Shown here: one piece after another, positions 53,892-64,000 of the stretch | Layout of the letters: every line of letters begins with the position of its first letter | Numbering within the stretch: the first letter of the stretch is position 1 | From: Citrobacter sp. JGM124 | GTDB lineage: Bacteria > Pseudomonadota > Gammaproteobacteria > Enterobacterales > Enterobacteriaceae | Direction of reading: 5' to 3' | DNA: 64,000 bases | NCBI RefSeq assembly: GCF_018257795.1 | Contig: NZ_JAERJD010000004.1 | Coordinates: 268,918 to 332,917 of the forward strand | The notes under the pieces: generated by a model | Databases searched by the model: none | Seen by the model: only the letters and a program-made list of their open reading frames with translations | What the model was told of the DNA's origin: nothing | Made by a program: the position numbers and the translations under genes

Positions 53892-54008
53892 AACGCGCCA
53901 TCAGTCCAGAGTATGGTAAATTATTATCAGTTAGCATGCTGCTTAAGTAGCAGGTTGGCTGCATGTTAGCCGAAAATAATGACAATGACGACGCCCTGGA
54001 GAGGAATC

Positions 54009-54560
54009 ATGCCACAGCCGCCGAAAGTTTTGCTGCTGTACGCCCATCCTGAGTCACAAGACTCAGTAGCCAACAACATTTTACTCAAGCCAGTAGAACA
54101 GCTTGCTAATGTGACCGTGCATGACCTCTATGCACGCTACCCTGACTTTTTTATTGATATAAACCATGAGCAATCTTTACTACTAGAGCATGATGTCATC
54201 GTCTTCCAGCATCCATTTTACAGTTATAGCTGCCCGGCGTTATTAAAAGAGTGGATCGATCGGGTATTGCATCGTGGTTTTGCGAATGGTTCCGGAACGC
54301 ATGCCCTAAAAGGAAAATCCTGGCGCAGTGTTATCACCACGGGTGAGCCAGAAGGCGCATATGGGCAAGGGGGATTTCATCGCGTTACGATGAAGGACAT
54401 TCTGTTGCCCTTTGAACTGACTGCGTCAATGTGCAGTATGAACTGGATCACGCCGATGATTATCTATTGGGCAAGGCGTCAGTCACGTCAGGCATTAGCC
54501 AGCCATGCTAAAGCCTATGCTGAGTGGCTACAGAATCCATTATCAGCAGGAGACCAGTAA
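54009..54560 (+). CDS. kefG: Kef ancillary quinone oxidoreductase KefG
   Basis: Flavodoxin-like protein that binds and activates the KefB potassium channel. I chose ATG 54009 (183 residues, [19 protein letters not shown]) because it matches relatives and has GAGAGGA upstream; the earlier ATG adds ten residues. The family motifs [20 protein letters not shown] and [10 protein letters not shown] are present. Its stop overlaps the kefB start by one base (TAATG). Confidence 0.95.
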   Translation: MPQPPKVLLLYAHPESQDSVANNILLKPVEQLANVTVHDLYARYPDFFIDINHEQSLLLEHDVIVFQHPFYSYSCPALLKEWIDRVLHRGFANGSGTHALKGKSWRSVITTGEPEGAYGQGGFHRVTMKDILLPFELTASMCSMNWITPMIIYWARRQSRQALASHAKAYAEWLQNPLSAGDQ

Positions 54561-56365
54561 TGGAAGGTGCGGATTTCCTGTTAGCGGGTGTTCTTTTTTT
54601 ATTTGCGGCTGTTGTTGCTGTGCCCATCGCTGCACGTCTGGGGATCGGTGCTGTGCTGGGCTATCTCCTGGCGGGTATCGTTATCGGCCCCTGGGGTTTC
54701 GGTTTCATTAGTGATGTTGATGAAATCCTGCATTTCTCAGAGCTTGGCGTCGTCTTTCTGATGTTTATCATCGGTCTGGAACTTAACCCGGCCAAACTTT
54801 GGCAGCTCCGGCGATCTATCTTTGGGATTGGTGCAGGACAAGTTATTTTTAGTGCTTTAATTCTGGGGGGCTTGCTGATATTGGCTAAGTTCTCCTGGCA
54901 AGCGGCCATTATTGGTGGCATTGGTTTAGCTATGTCCTCTACTGCAATGGCACTACAGTTAATGCGTGAAAAAGGCATGAATCGTAGTGAGTCCGGGCAG
55001 TTGGGCTTCTCTGTGCTGCTATTTCAGGACTTGGCGGTTATCCCGGCGATGGCCTTGGTACCATTACTGGCGGGAAAAGGTGACGAGCATCCAGACTGGG
55101 TTATTATTGGGCTGAAAGCACTGGCATTTATAGCCATGTTAGTTGGCGGCCGCTATCTACTGCGCCCTTTATTTCGACTGATAGCCGCTTCTGGTGTTCG
55201 TGAGGTTTTTACCGCCGCCTCGCTTTTGTTGGTACTTGGCGCTGCATTATTTATGGAAGCGCTCGGGTTTTCTATGGCTCTGGGAACTTTCCTTGCAGGT
55301 GTTCTGCTGGCGGAGAGCGAGTATCGACACGAGCTTGAAATTGCTATCGATCCCTTTAAGGGACTCTTGCTGGGGCTCTTTTTCATCTCTGTTGGCATGG
55401 CGCTCAACATCGGTATCTTATTTACCAATATTTTCTGGATACTATTGAGCGTATTTTTACTGGTGATGATAAAGATACTGGTGCTATATGGTTTGGCTAA
55501 AGTTTATGGCTTACGGTTTTCAGAAAGCTTACAGTTTTCGGGAGTACTGAGTCAGGGAGGGGAGTTTGCTTTTGTTCTCTTCTCCGTGGCTGCTGCACAG
55601 AATATCTTTCATGGCGATCAGATGCCGTTGTTGTTAGTCACTGTCACACTGTCGATGATGACGACGCCATTACTGATGAAAGTGATCGATAAAATCCTCT
55701 TTCGCCGCTATAACTCGGTTGAAGAAAGCGATGAAAAGCCCCATGTAGAAGATGATGAACCGCAGGTTATTATTGTCGGGTTTGGTCGTTTTGGTCAGGT
55801 AATTGGTCGCCTGTTAATGGCGAATAAAATGCGAATTACAGTCCTGGAGCGTGATGTCAGTGCAGTGAGTTTGATGCGACGCTATGGCTATAAGGTCTAT
55901 TACGGCGATGCAACAGAACTTGAGTTGTTGCGTTCAGCAGGCGCTGAGTCTGCAAAATCAATCGTTATTACCAGTAATGATCCCGAAGACACGATGAAAA
56001 TTGTTCATCTCTGTCAGCAGCATTTTCCTCATCTTGCGATTTTAGCCCGGGCGCGAGGGCGTTTTGAAGCTCACGAATTGTTACAGGCCGGTGTGACGCA
56101 ATTCTCACGAGAAACGTTCTCCAGTGCACTTGATTTGGGGCGTAAAGCTTTACTGACATTGGGTATGCATCCCCATCAGGCGCATCGTGCCCAGCAACAC
56201 TTTCGCCGGCTTGATATGCGTATGTTGCGTGAGTTAATGCCGATTCATACGGACAAAGCACAGATTTCTCGGGTGCGGGAAGCACGTCGTGAGCTTGAAG
56301 AGATCTTTGAACGTGAAATGCAGAGTGAACGTCGCCGACTGGATGGTTGGGACGAACCCGAATAA
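54560..56365 (+). CDS. kefB: Glutathione-gated potassium-efflux protein KefB
   Basis: Inner-membrane K+/H+ antiporter held shut by glutathione and opened by glutathione adducts of electrophiles. The 601-residue protein has an N-terminal CPA2 transport domain of about 12 spans (1-375), including [15 protein letters not shown] and the [17 protein letters not shown] segment, and a C-terminal RCK/TrkA-N domain (from about 405) with [18 protein letters not shown] chose the ATG that overlaps the kefG stop. yheV starts 13 bases after it. Confidence 0.97.
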   Translation: MEGADFLLAGVLFLFAAVVAVPIAARLGIGAVLGYLLAGIVIGPWGFGFISDVDEILHFSELGVVFLMFIIGLELNPAKLWQLRRSIFGIGAGQVIFSALILGGLLILAKFSWQAAIIGGIGLAMSSTAMALQLMREKGMNRSESGQLGFSVLLFQDLAVIPAMALVPLLAGKGDEHPDWVIIGLKALAFIAMLVGGRYLLRPLFRLIAASGVREVFTAASLLLVLGAALFMEALGFSMALGTFLAGVLLAESEYRHELEIAIDPFKGLLLGLFFISVGMALNIGILFTNIFWILLSVFLLVMIKILVLYGLAKVYGLRFSESLQFSGVLSQGGEFAFVLFSVAAAQNIFHGDQMPLLLVTVTLSMMTTPLLMKVIDKILFRRYNSVEESDEKPHVEDDEPQVIIVGFGRFGQVIGRLLMANKMRITVLERDVSAVSLMRRYGYKVYYGDATELELLRSAGAESAKSIVITSNDPEDTMKIVHLCQQHFPHLAILARARGRFEAHELLQAGVTQFSRETFSSALDLGRKALLTLGMHPHQAHRAQQHFRRLDMRMLRELMPIHTDKAQISRVREARRELEEIFEREMQSERRRLDGWDEPE

Positions 56366-56377
56366 AAGGTGAAATCA

Positions 56378-56578
56378 ATGTCAGTGCGTAAGCGTTTTAT
56401 TGCCGGCGCAGTTTGCCCAGCTTGTCAGGCTAAAGATTCCCTTGCGCTATGGCGCGAAAATCTTGTTGATGTTGTTGAATGTGTCAAATGTCACCACCAA
56501 ATGCGAGAAGTGGATAAACAAGCACAGGGACATGTGCGTGAACAAGAGCAAGTTATTGGTATTTTTCACCCTGACTAG
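56378..56578 (+). CDS. yheV: Zinc-ribbon protein YheV
   Basis: Small protein of 66 residues of unknown function. Two CxxC pairs, CPAC near residue 14 and CVKC near residue 34, make a likely zinc ribbon; the C-terminus EQVIGIFHPD is typical. I chose ATG 56378, since SVRKRFIAGA aligns with relatives. It lies directly behind kefB and is followed by slyD. Confidence 0.92.
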   Translation: MSVRKRFIAGAVCPACQAKDSLALWRENLVDVVECVKCHHQMREVDKQAQGHVREQEQVIGIFHPD

Positions 56579-56671
56579 AGCAATGATATAGATTTTTTTA
56601 GCCAGAGGGACACAGGCGGAGATTTCCGCTACAATCGGCGTCAGTTTTTCGATGCCCACGCAGGAGATATC

Positions 56672-57247
56672 ATGAAAGTAGCAAAAGACTTGGTGGTCAG
56701 CCTGGCCTATCAGGTACGTACAGAAGACGGTGTATTGGTTGATGAGTCTCCGGTGAGCGCACCGCTGGACTATCTGCACGGTCATGGTTCTTTGATCTCC
56801 GGATTAGAGACCGCACTGGAAGGTCGTGAAATTGGCGATCGCTTTGACGTGAATGTCGGTGCAAATGACGCTTACGGGCAGTATGACGAAAATTTGGTTC
56901 AGCGTGTACCTAAAGACGTCTTTATGGGCGTTGATGAGTTGCAGGTTGGCATGCGTTTTATGGCCGAGACTGACCAGGGACCCGTACCGGTAGAGATTAC
57001 CGGAGTGGAAGACGATCATGTTGTGGTTGATGGTAACCACATGCTGGCAGGCCAAAACTTAAGTTTTAACGTTGAAGTTATCGCGATTCGTGAAGCAACA
57101 GCGGAAGAACTGGCCCATGGTCATGTTCATGGCGAACACGATCACGAACATGAGCACGGTGACGGTTGCTGTGGTGGTCATGGCCATGACCACGATCACG
57201 ATCATGGCAAAGGTGGCTGTGGCAACGGTGGTTGTGGTTGCCACTAA
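56672..57247 (+). CDS. slyD: FKBP-type prolyl isomerase and nickel chaperone SlyD
   Basis: Cytosolic isomerase with chaperone activity that also feeds nickel to hydrogenase. The 191-residue protein has the FKBP domain (1-69 and 130-150), an inserted IF chaperone domain (about 70-130), and a metal-binding tail from about residue 148 packed with histidine, cysteine and aspartate (for example HGDGCCGGHGHDHDH, ending CGNGGCGCH). The N-terminus MKVAKDLVVSLAYQVRTEDG matches E. coli closely. It converges on slyX. Confidence 0.98.
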   Translation: MKVAKDLVVSLAYQVRTEDGVLVDESPVSAPLDYLHGHGSLISGLETALEGREIGDRFDVNVGANDAYGQYDENLVQRVPKDVFMGVDELQVGMRFMAETDQGPVPVEITGVEDDHVVVDGNHMLAGQNLSFNVEVIAIREATAEELAHGHVHGEHDHEHEHGDGCCGGHGHDHDHDHGKGGCGNGGCGCH

Positions 57248-57256
57248 TGCATTAAG

Positions 57257-57286
57257 AAAAAAGGCGTGCACGGCACGCCTTTTTTA
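57257..57286. terminator. Bidirectional terminator, slyD/slyX
   Basis: AAGGCGTGC/GCACGCCTT forms a stem with A and T runs on either side, between convergent slyD and slyX. Confidence 0.9.
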
Positions 57287-57296
57287 TGTGTGTAAT

Positions 57297-57515
57297 TCAG
57301 TAATGTGGTGGAGGAACTTCCTCTGCCTGAGAAGCAACCATTGATGGCTGACTGGCTTTGAGCTTCTCGACTAGCAGGCGTAGATGATCCCGTAATTTAG
57401 CCATTTCAAGCTCGTGGGCGATAACTGTCTGATTTAACTCTTCAATTGTGTGTTCCTGGAAAGCAAGACGACTTTCCAGCTCTTCGAGCCGTTGATCAGT
57501 GAGTTTGGAGTCCAT
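57297..57515 (-). CDS. slyX: SlyX family coiled-coil protein
   Basis: Small protein of 72 residues of unknown function, mostly one coiled coil: [20 protein letters not shown] onward with regular leucine spacing. The C-terminal end EEVPPPHY is the family signature. It stands alone between slyD and fkpA, convergent with the former and divergent from the latter. Confidence 0.94.
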   Translation of the reverse strand: MDSKLTDQRLEELESRLAFQEHTIEELNQTVIAHELEMAKLRDHLRLLVEKLKASQPSMVASQAEEVPPPHY

Positions 57516-57745
57516 GGAATTTCCCTCGCGGCTTGCCTGATGAACAAAGTGTGGGGATTTTACGATAAGTCATCAGATTTTCCAGTGTAAATAGCGAATG
57601 CTGGAAACTTATTTAAACAAAAATAATCTTAATTTGACTCGATAACTTAATGACATATGGTGTAGATTTTATTTACGCCACTATAATTGAGTTAACTGTG
57701 CTCACTTTAATTTGTAGGGTAGCAGCCCCGCTTATGGAGAAATGG

Positions 57746-58561
57746 ATGAAATCATTATTTAAAGTAACGCTTTTGGCGACAACAATGACTGTTGCCCTGA
57801 ATGCGCCAGTGTTTGCTGCGTCAGCAGAACCTACGAAAGACGTTGCTGCAAGCAGTGCATCTGCTTTCAAAAATGACGACCAAAAAGCGGCCTATGCTTT
57901 AGGTGCATCACTGGGTCGTTACATGGAAAACTCGCTGCAGGAGCAAGAAAAGTTAGGTATTAAACTGGATAAAGATCAGCTGATTGTTGGTGTGCAGGAT
58001 GCATTTGCGAATAAGAGCAAATTATCTGACCAGGAAATTGAGCAATCTTTACAAGCTTTTGAAGCCAGAGTTCAGTCTGCCGCTCAAGAGAAAATGAAAA
58101 AAGAATCTCAGGAAAGTGAAGCGAAAGGTAAAGCCTTCCGTGACGCTTTTGCTAAAGAAAAAGGCAGTAAGACATCCTCTACTGGTTTAGTCTATAAAGT
58201 TGAGAAAGAAGGTAGTGGTGAGGCCCTGAAAGATAGCGATACCGTTGTTGTTAACTACAAAGGTACGCTGACGGATGGTAAAGAGTTTGATAACTCTTAT
58301 ACTCGTAATGAGCCACTGTCTTTCCGTTTAGATGGTGTGATTCCAGGCTGGACTGAAGGTCTGAAGTACATCAAGAAAGGCGGTAAAATTAAACTGGTTA
58401 TCCCACCAGAGCTGGCATACGGCCCGAATGGTGTTCCGGGTATCCCGCCAAACTCTACCCTGGTATTTGATGTAGAGCTGCTGGACGTTAAACCGGCTCA
58501 GAAAGAGGCAGAAGCCAAGACTGACGCGGAAGCCAAGACAGAAGCTCCTGCGCATAAGTAA
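57746..58561 (+). CDS. fkpA: Periplasmic FKBP-type prolyl isomerase FkpA
   Basis: Periplasmic isomerase and chaperone. I chose ATG 57746, giving 271 residues that begin with a signal peptide MKSLFKVTLLATTMTVAL cut near PVFAAS; the 32 codons upstream are not signal-like. The N-terminal helical dimerisation domain (about 35-130) contains KNDDQKAAYALGASLGRYM. The C-terminal FKBP domain has KDSDTVVVNYKGTLTDGKEF and FRLDGVIPGWTEGL. A lysine- and alanine-rich tail ends the protein. The sigma-E control known in E. coli was not confirmed here. Confidence 0.98.
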   Translation: MKSLFKVTLLATTMTVALNAPVFAASAEPTKDVAASSASAFKNDDQKAAYALGASLGRYMENSLQEQEKLGIKLDKDQLIVGVQDAFANKSKLSDQEIEQSLQAFEARVQSAAQEKMKKESQESEAKGKAFRDAFAKEKGSKTSSTGLVYKVEKEGSGEALKDSDTVVVNYKGTLTDGKEFDNSYTRNEPLSFRLDGVIPGWTEGLKYIKKGGKIKLVIPPELAYGPNGVPGIPPNSTLVFDVELLDVKPAQKEAEAKTDAEAKTEAPAHK

Positions 58562-58579
58562 TCAGTAGCTGCTGTACAT

Positions 58580-58609
58580 ACCGCTGCCTTCATGGCGGCG
58601 GTTTTGTTT
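58580..58609 (+). terminator. fkpA terminator
   Basis: CCGCTGCC pairs with GGCGGCGG around TTCAT and is followed by TTTTGTTT, about 19 bases after the fkpA stop. Confidence 0.8.
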
Positions 58610-58771
58610 CTGGGGTCTCATTTCCGCGTCTTGATTTCCGGTAAGTACAATAAAAGCTGGAAAGAATCTCTTACATTGTATTACCTTAAGACTCTGCGCA
58701 ACAACTGATTATGAGTCTGCTCTGACACGAATAAAGCGCGACAGGCTCTCTGTAGAGGGTGGTATAATTGC

Positions 58772-59500
58772 ATGTCAAGTTCGCTTCTAACCAATGAAAC
58801 CAGTGAATTCGATTTACTGGATCAACGCCCTTTTGAGGCAGCCGATTTTGATATCCTGAAATCTTACGAAGCCGTTATCGACGGATTGGCCATGCTGATT
58901 GGCCCTCATTGTGAGATTGTCTTACATTCGTTGCAGGATTTAAAATGTTCAGCAATTCGCATTGCTAATGGTGAACATACTGGGCGAAAAATAGGCTCAC
59001 CGATTACCGATCTTGCCTTGCGGATGTTGCATGATATGACCGATGCAGATAGCAGTGTATCTAAATGCTATTTTACTCGCGCTAAAAGCGGAGTATTGAT
59101 GAAGTCAGTCACTATTGCTATTCGTAACCGCGAGCAGCGTGTGATTGGTTTGTTGTGTATCAATATGAATCTTGATGTTCCTTTTTCGCAAATTATGTCG
59201 ACCTTCATGCCACCAGAGACTCAGGATCAGGAAGTGCCATCATCGGTGAACTTTGCCTCTTCTGTTGAGGATCTGGTGATGCAGACACTCGAATTTACCA
59301 TTGAAGAGGTGAACATCGACCGTTCTGTTGCGAATAATGCCAAGAATCGACAAATCGTCCTTAATCTTTATGAGAAAGGTATTTTTGATATTAAAGATGC
59401 CATTAACCAGGTTGCCGATCGTCTGAACATTTCTAAACACACGGTGTATCTCTATATTCGCCAATTCAAAAGTGGTGATTTCAGCAGTCAGGATAAGTAA
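58772..59500 (+). CDS. yheO: YheO-type PAS/helix-turn-helix regulator
   Basis: Protein of 242 residues with an N-terminal YheO-like PAS domain (about 25-150, with [20 protein letters not shown] and [20 protein letters not shown]) and a C-terminal helix-turn-helix (about 200-235, [19 protein letters not shown]). DNA targets are unknown. It directly precedes tusDCB: its stop overlaps the tusD start by one base (TAATG), suggesting co-expression with tRNA sulfur relay genes. Confidence 0.95.
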   Translation: MSSSLLTNETSEFDLLDQRPFEAADFDILKSYEAVIDGLAMLIGPHCEIVLHSLQDLKCSAIRIANGEHTGRKIGSPITDLALRMLHDMTDADSSVSKCYFTRAKSGVLMKSVTIAIRNREQRVIGLLCINMNLDVPFSQIMSTFMPPETQDQEVPSSVNFASSVEDLVMQTLEFTIEEVNIDRSVANNAKNRQIVLNLYEKGIFDIKDAINQVADRLNISKHTVYLYIRQFKSGDFSSQDK

Positions 59501-59886
59501 TGCGTTTTGCTTTGATGGTGACAGGCCCGGCATACGGCACTCAACAGGCCAGTAGTGCGCTTTTATTTGCCCGGGCGGTTCTGGAAGAAGGGCATACCCT
59601 TGAGAGCGTCTTTTTCTATCGGGAAGGCGTCTATAATGGTAATCAGCTCACTTCACCAGCCAGTGATGAAGTTGACATCGTGCTTGCCTGGCAGGCTTTA
59701 CACCAGCAACACCATGTCGCACTGAATATTTGTGTGGCCGCAGCCTTACGCCGTGGCATCACGGATGCGGAGCAGGCTGAAGTCGCAAACAATACAGTCA
59801 GTAATTTGCAAACAGGTTTTACCCTAACAGGGTTGGGTGCCTTAGCTGAAGCTGCAGCGACCGTTGACAGAGTGGTTCAATTTTAA
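59500..59886 (+). CDS. tusD: Sulfurtransferase subunit TusD
   Basis: Catalytic subunit of TusBCD, which takes persulfide sulfur from TusA and hands it to TusE for 2-thiouridine at the tRNA wobble position via MnmA. The 128-residue protein begins [20 protein letters not shown]. The sulfur-carrying residue is C78 in [12 protein letters not shown]. Its stop overlaps the tusC start by one base. Confidence 0.97.
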   Translation: MRFALMVTGPAYGTQQASSALLFARAVLEEGHTLESVFFYREGVYNGNQLTSPASDEVDIVLAWQALHQQHHVALNICVAAALRRGITDAEQAEVANNTVSNLQTGFTLTGLGALAEAAATVDRVVQF

Positions 59887-60245
59887 TGAAACGTATCGCT
59901 TTTGTTTTTCACTCGTCACCACATGGTACCAGCGCAGGGCGTGAAGGACTGGATGCATTACTTGCGACGTCAGCCCTGTCTGATGACCCCGGTGTTTTTT
60001 TCATTGGCGATGGTGTATTACAGCTTTTACCAGACCAGCAACCAGAGCGAGTGCTGGCGAGGAATCATATTGCTACTTTTCGTGTGTTGCCACTTTACGA
60101 TATTGAAAGTTGTTTTCTCTGTGCGACCTCAGCCCGTGAGCGGGGTTTGTCTCAAGATACTCAGTGGGTGATTGATGTGGATATGCTCGAGCTGGATGGC
60201 TTGCATGAGAAACTCAGCCAATATGATACCGTGTTAACTTTCTGA
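59886..60245 (+). CDS. tusC: Sulfur relay subunit TusC
   Basis: DsrF-like partner in the TusB2C2D2 complex, 119 residues, starting [21 protein letters not shown]. No catalytic cysteine is known for TusC. The motif [10 protein letters not shown] and the region around [13 protein letters not shown] fit the family. It follows tusD with a one-base overlap and precedes tusB by seven bases. Confidence 0.96.
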   Translation: MKRIAFVFHSSPHGTSAGREGLDALLATSALSDDPGVFFIGDGVLQLLPDQQPERVLARNHIATFRVLPLYDIESCFLCATSARERGLSQDTQWVIDVDMLELDGLHEKLSQYDTVLTF

Positions 60246-60252
60246 GGCACTG

Positions 60253-60540
60253 ATGCTGTACACTTTCCGTTACTCTCCTTTTCATTATGACATTACAACG
60301 ATATTACGTTATATACAGCCAGAGGATTGCTTATTACTCATAGAAGATGGAGTATTAGCAGGCTTAGAGGATAGTGTACCCCTTGAGACTCTGCTGGCTT
60401 CTTCGGTGCCTGTTTGTGCCTTGAAAGAAGATATTGCCGCACGTGGGCTGGGTGCTCGTTTTTCATCCAGAATACCTTGTGTTAGCTATGCTGATTTCGT
60501 TAAATTAGCCGTCGAGCATCAGCAACATTTCGCTTGGTAG
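60253..60540 (+). CDS. tusB: Sulfur relay subunit TusB
   Basis: DsrH-like subunit of the TusBCD sulfur carrier, 95 residues, beginning MLYTFRYSPFHYDIT. LLLIEDGVLAGLEDS and the C-terminal SYADFVKLAVEHQQHFAW are family parts. It ends yheO-tusD-tusC-tusB; the str promoter begins 22 bases after it. Confidence 0.95.
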   Translation: MLYTFRYSPFHYDITTILRYIQPEDCLLLIEDGVLAGLEDSVPLETLLASSVPVCALKEDIAARGLGARFSSRIPCVSYADFVKLAVEHQQHFAW

Positions 60541-60561
60541 CATTATATCGTTGTATATTTC

Positions 60562-61039
<478 letters not shown>

Positions 61040-61119
61040 TGGTTCTCCGTTAAGTAAGGCCAAACGTTTTAAATTAATGTCAAAATAAACTCTTTGAGTT
61101 TTGGACAATCCTGAATTAA

Positions 61120-61605
<486 letters not shown>

Positions 61606-61674
61606 TAATACCAGCGTAGTGTTAGTCACCAAGCGGGCGCTTCATGAAGTTGCCCGCTTTGGGTTATCTAATGA

Positions 61675-63813
<2,139 letters not shown>

Positions 63814-63839
63814 GTCCGGGTTTTACATACAATGATCCC

Positions 63840-64000
<161 letters not shown>

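Noticed and set aside
54524..54559. Longer N-terminus for kefB
   Set aside because: Relatives start at MEGADFLL, whose ATG overlaps the kefG stop; upstream residues are kefG read out of frame.
57059..57271. Frames opposite and beside the SlyD tail rich in Met, Thr and Val
   Set aside because: They are produced by the repeated His/Asp codons of SlyD read in other frames.

Overview
The window is a chromosomal core segment of a member of the Enterobacterales, close to the Enterobacteriaceae. Nearly every protein can be aligned by eye to an Escherichia coli K-12 protein of the same length, base composition is about half G+C, and gene order largely follows the E. coli glgP-to-tufA segment. I saw no rRNA or tRNA gene, insertion sequence, prophage or CRISPR array.

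Layout. 1-6100: 3' end of glgP, then the glycerol-3-phosphate block glpR-glpG-glpE (minus) divergent from glpD (plus). 6100-9500: nfuA and gntX (minus), bioH (plus), then a periplasmic acid-chaperone pair hdeA-hdeB (minus), out of its E. coli context. 9494-12343: ferrous-iron operon feoABC (minus) with a Fur box. 12800-18100: tex, greB, then ompR-envZ. 18100-25240: pckA, the heat-shock group yrfG-hslR-hslO, igaA and nudE. 25360-31460: mrcA (PBP1A) divergent from hofMNOPQ, the pilMNOPQ-like DNA-utilisation operon. 31770-38016: the plus-strand aroK-aroB-damX-dam-rpe-gph-trpS series. 38082-41423: cysG and tsgA (minus), with nirBDC missing between them. 41706-45455: ppiA, an AmiD-like amidase, pabA, argD. 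45452-53891: yhfK, crp, yhfA, prkB, yheU, yheT, a LysE-type exporter and yheS. 54009-60540: kefG-kefB-yheV, slyD, slyX, fkpA, yheO and tusDCB. 60665-64000: the str operon rpsL-rpsG-fusA and the first codons of tufA.

Several sets act together: GlpR represses glpD; FeoA/B/C import Fe(II); OmpR/EnvZ senses envelope and osmotic state; IgaA restrains Rcs signalling; AroK/AroB/PabA/TrpS serve aromatic metabolism; CysG makes sirohaem, probably for sulfite reductase because nirBDC is absent here; TusBCD relays sulfur for tRNA 2-thiolation; SlyD, FkpA and PpiA are prolyl isomerases or chaperones.

No clearly new multi-gene system is visible. The most interesting departures from the conserved backbone are: an AmiD-type amidase with no export signal in the place of fic-yhfG; relocated hdeAB; an inverted glp module; loss of mal/gntT and nirBDC; a LysE exporter inserted between yheT and yheS; a 28-nt palindrome upstream of feoA; and a few candidate small ORFs and leader structures. 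Comparisons with E. coli gene order rest on memory, not on a search.
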